Positions 62,443 to 64,000 of a DNA stretch of 64,000 nucleotides are shown here, piece after piece; position 1 is the stretch's first letter; every line of letters begins with the position of its first letter. This DNA comes from Candidatus Marinamargulisbacteria bacterium (GTDB lineage Bacteria; Margulisbacteria; Marinamargulisbacteria; UBA817): positions 1-64,000 of the forward strand of contig JALQXX010000002.1 of NCBI GenBank assembly GCA_023262965.1, given 5' to 3'. Made by a program: the position numbers and the translations under genes. The notes beneath the pieces were generated by a model. That model made no database searches and was not told where the DNA came from. It saw nothing but the letters and a program-made list of their open reading frames with translations.

Positions 62443-63296
62443 TGGTATTGGTTACGATAGTGATGTGGGTGGGGCATGTATGGGGAGGGGCTCTACCACC
62501 TGAGTTTCCGAATGTGGGGCATTTTTTTGTTACCGATGTGGATACGGCTATTGGGCGGGTATTTTACCCGAGGCCAACCACGCCAACCAATACGTATCGT
62601 GTCGGATTTGCCCATCAGAATCGAGAGTGGGGGTATAATTGGATGGCCACAGCGATGGTTGTACCAACATCCCTGGGACAAGTTGGTGTGGGGTATTCCT
62701 GGTATGGCACCGCATCGTTGCCGCGTGTGGCGCAGGATGCTCTTGGGCCCTACCAAAATGGACAGGTATCGGATGCATTCCATACGATGGTCCTTGCCTT
62801 CCAGCCACAGTTGAAATCGGTGAATTTGGCCATACAGGGTACGGCCTATTACCGCGAATTTGTCGATAAACACGCCACGACGTTTCAACTCAGTGCGGCG
62901 GTATCCTCGCCCTATGTGTGGAACAATCAGGTGGGTATACGCCTGGTCAATGCGTTGGGCCACACGTATCAATGGTCATCGGGTGAGGAGGCCGTTTTTC
63001 CGCAATATGCGGGGATATATTGGACGCCATCATGGCAGTCCATTACCGGTGCACTGGATTATTCTATCGCCACAAATTACACCAACGTATCGGTTTTATC
63101 GGCTTGTGGAACCTATAAAATAGGGCGGATTGGTGGGGTTACATTGGGCTATAAGCAGGTGGCGCAATCACCCATGTGGTTGATGGGTATTAGCATACAC
63201 CCCACGGCCTATATTCGTGCAAATCTCACCCATATAATCACGTCCAAAATACAGGATTCGTCGGGATATTCGTTTGGCTTGGAGTTGATGTTGTAG
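62433..63296 (+). CDS. Outer-membrane beta-barrel protein, PorV/PorQ-like layout
   Basis: A 287-residue protein with a signal peptide (about 1-18, MWVGHVWGGALP). After a stretch ending FYPRP it consists of regular amphipathic strands (YRVGFAHQNREWG, LGQVGVGYSWYG, LKSVNLAIQGTAYYREF, QVGIRLVNALGHTYQW, ISIHPTAYIRANLTHII) and ends GYSFGLELML. The layout resembles the PorV/PorQ and FadL-like conserved outer-membrane proteins, but I see no diagnostic motif. The ATG lies inside batE (ten-base overlap), so it belongs to the Bat transcript. murC begins one base after its stop. Confidence 0.65.
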   Translation: MGIMVLVTIVMWVGHVWGGALPPEFPNVGHFFVTDVDTAIGRVFYPRPTTPTNTYRVGFAHQNREWGYNWMATAMVVPTSLGQVGVGYSWYGTASLPRVAQDALGPYQNGQVSDAFHTMVLAFQPQLKSVNLAIQGTAYYREFVDKHATTFQLSAAVSSPYVWNNQVGIRLVNALGHTYQWSSGEEAVFPQYAGIYWTPSWQSITGALDYSIATNYTNVSVLSACGTYKIGRIGGVTLGYKQVAQSPMWLMGISIHPTAYIRANLTHIITSKIQDSSGYSFGLELML

Positions 63297-63297
63297 T

Positions 63298-64000
63298 ATG
63301 TTGCCGACGTATTATTTTATTGGGATCAATGGGATTGGCATGAGTGGATTGGCTGAAATCATGGTTAGTCAAGGGCACCGTGTGCTGGGATCGGATATTT
63401 CACCAACCATTCGGTTGGATCGCTTTGAGGCCTGTGGCATTACTGTATTTACCGACCATCATCCCGACCATATCGCGGATTCGGATTGGATTGTGGTGGT
63501 GTCAACCGCGGTCTCCTCCCAAAATTCGGAGTACCGTCGTGCAGTGGATCTGGGGTGCACCATTATCCGTCGAGGCGAGTTATTGGCGCAAATTATGACG
63601 GATTTTGCACAATCTCTTGGGGTTGTTGGGACACATGGCAAAACCACCACGTCATCGCTTATTATGCGGATTTTTTTGGAGTGGGCCAATCCATCGTATT
63701 GCATTGGTGGTCTATTGGTGGATCGCCCCCATGCGGCAATTCATGAAAAAGAGTGGTTTATTACTGAATTAGATGAAAGTGACGGCTCTTTTTTAATGGC
63801 CAAGCCTACCCACGCTGTCGTAACCAATATTGAGCATGAGCACGTGGATTTTTATCCCGATAAGGCGGCTGTTGTGGATGCGTTTTATCGATTTATCGTC
63901 GATATCCCGGGGTATTGTGCCATCAATCTGGATGATCCACTATCGGAAAAAGTGTACAAAAAAATAGCGAATCCGAGCCGATTTATTACCTACGGTATTG
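63298..64000 (+). CDS. murC: UDP-N-acetylmuramate--L-alanine ligase, 5' part
   Basis: Adds L-alanine to UDP-MurNAc in peptidoglycan synthesis. 234 codons are present and the frame is open at the window end. The Rossmann-like UDP-binding domain begins YYFIGINGIGMSGLAEIM, with GIGMSGLA diagnostic for MurC. The ATP loop is GTHGKTTTSS at 111-120. ELDESDGSF and NIEHEHVDFY follow as in MurC. The ATG at 63298 is one base after the preceding stop, with no Shine-Dalgarno of its own, so it is probably translationally coupled to the Bat operon's last gene. Confidence 0.95.
   Translation, partial: MLPTYYFIGINGIGMSGLAEIMVSQGHRVLGSDISPTIRLDRFEACGITVFTDHHPDHIADSDWIVVVSTAVSSQNSEYRRAVDLGCTIIRRGELLAQIMTDFAQSLGVVGTHGKTTTSSLIMRIFLEWANPSYCIGGLLVDRPHAAIHEKEWFITELDESDGSFLMAKPTHAVVTNIEHEHVDFYPDKAAVVDAFYRFIVDIPGYCAINLDDPLSEKVYKKIANPSRFITYGI

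Noticed and set aside
1-64000. CRISPR arrays, tRNA, rRNA and insertion sequences
   Set aside because: No regularly spaced repeats, cloverleaf-type sequences, rRNA motifs or transposase frames were seen. The 102-base periodicity at 48.5-50.5 kb is coding ankyrin repeats.

Overview
The window comes from an uncultured-looking diderm bacterium of moderate GC content. It encodes a TamA/TamB-type outer-membrane assembly pair, several signal-peptide-bearing beta-barrel candidates and a C-terminal domain of the FlgD/Por-secretion kind, so an outer membrane is present. Noncanonical ankyrin repeats, a ClpC-RadA pair and a Bat (aerotolerance) operon would fit a lineage such as Margulisbacteria/Marinamargulisbacteria. 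That placement is a low-confidence inference, because no rRNA or other taxonomic marker is present. I found no rRNA, tRNA, CRISPR array or insertion sequence.

Layout. 0-18 kb is metabolism and envelope: a partial unknown gene, a TrpD2/YbiB-like protein, riboflavin genes ribBA-ribH, rpe facing a MerR regulator, a proline aminopeptidase, a two-gene SMR/EamA-like transporter with an aminotransferase, a YyaL-like protein, a 1558-residue repeat protein, an N-acetylmuramoyl-L-alanine amidase and murI. 18-23 kb is the replication-origin block, all on the minus strand: dnaA, an origin-like intergenic region, dnaN, recF, a DciA-like gene with a zinc ribbon, then separately a 28-codon ribosomal-protein gene and a lone receiver protein. 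23-30 kb holds a methyltransferase, a secreted protein, metG, a sigma-54 activator, holA and small unknown genes. 30-39.3 kb is one minus-strand operon: Lrp-type regulator, aminotransferase, CvpA, thrC, tamB, tamA. 39.4-48 kb carries a small porin-like protein, two SDR proteins, folA-thyA diverging from mnmG-rsmG, and parAB with a perfect parS inside parA. 48-64 kb carries a 20-repeat ankyrin protein, clpC-radA, the Bat operon (moxR, DUF58, batA, batB/C, batD, batE), an outer-membrane protein and the start of murC.

How it works together. dnaA, dnaN, recF and a DciA-type helicase loader surround an intergenic region holding DnaA boxes, DnaA-trio-like triplets and an AT-rich stretch. parS/ParAB lies about 25 kb away, as expected for an origin domain. 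The envelope genes (tamAB, amidase, murI, murC, Bat) are interleaved with housekeeping genes.

The most distinctive signal is regulatory. At many operon heads a -10 hexamer ends only 6-8 bases before the start codon and no Shine-Dalgarno is present, so these mRNAs would be leaderless. Other genes (dnaN, the 28-codon gene, the 39.5 kb porin-like gene, clpC, moxR, the aminotransferase at 7.4 kb) have ordinary Shine-Dalgarno sites, so two initiation modes seem to coexist.
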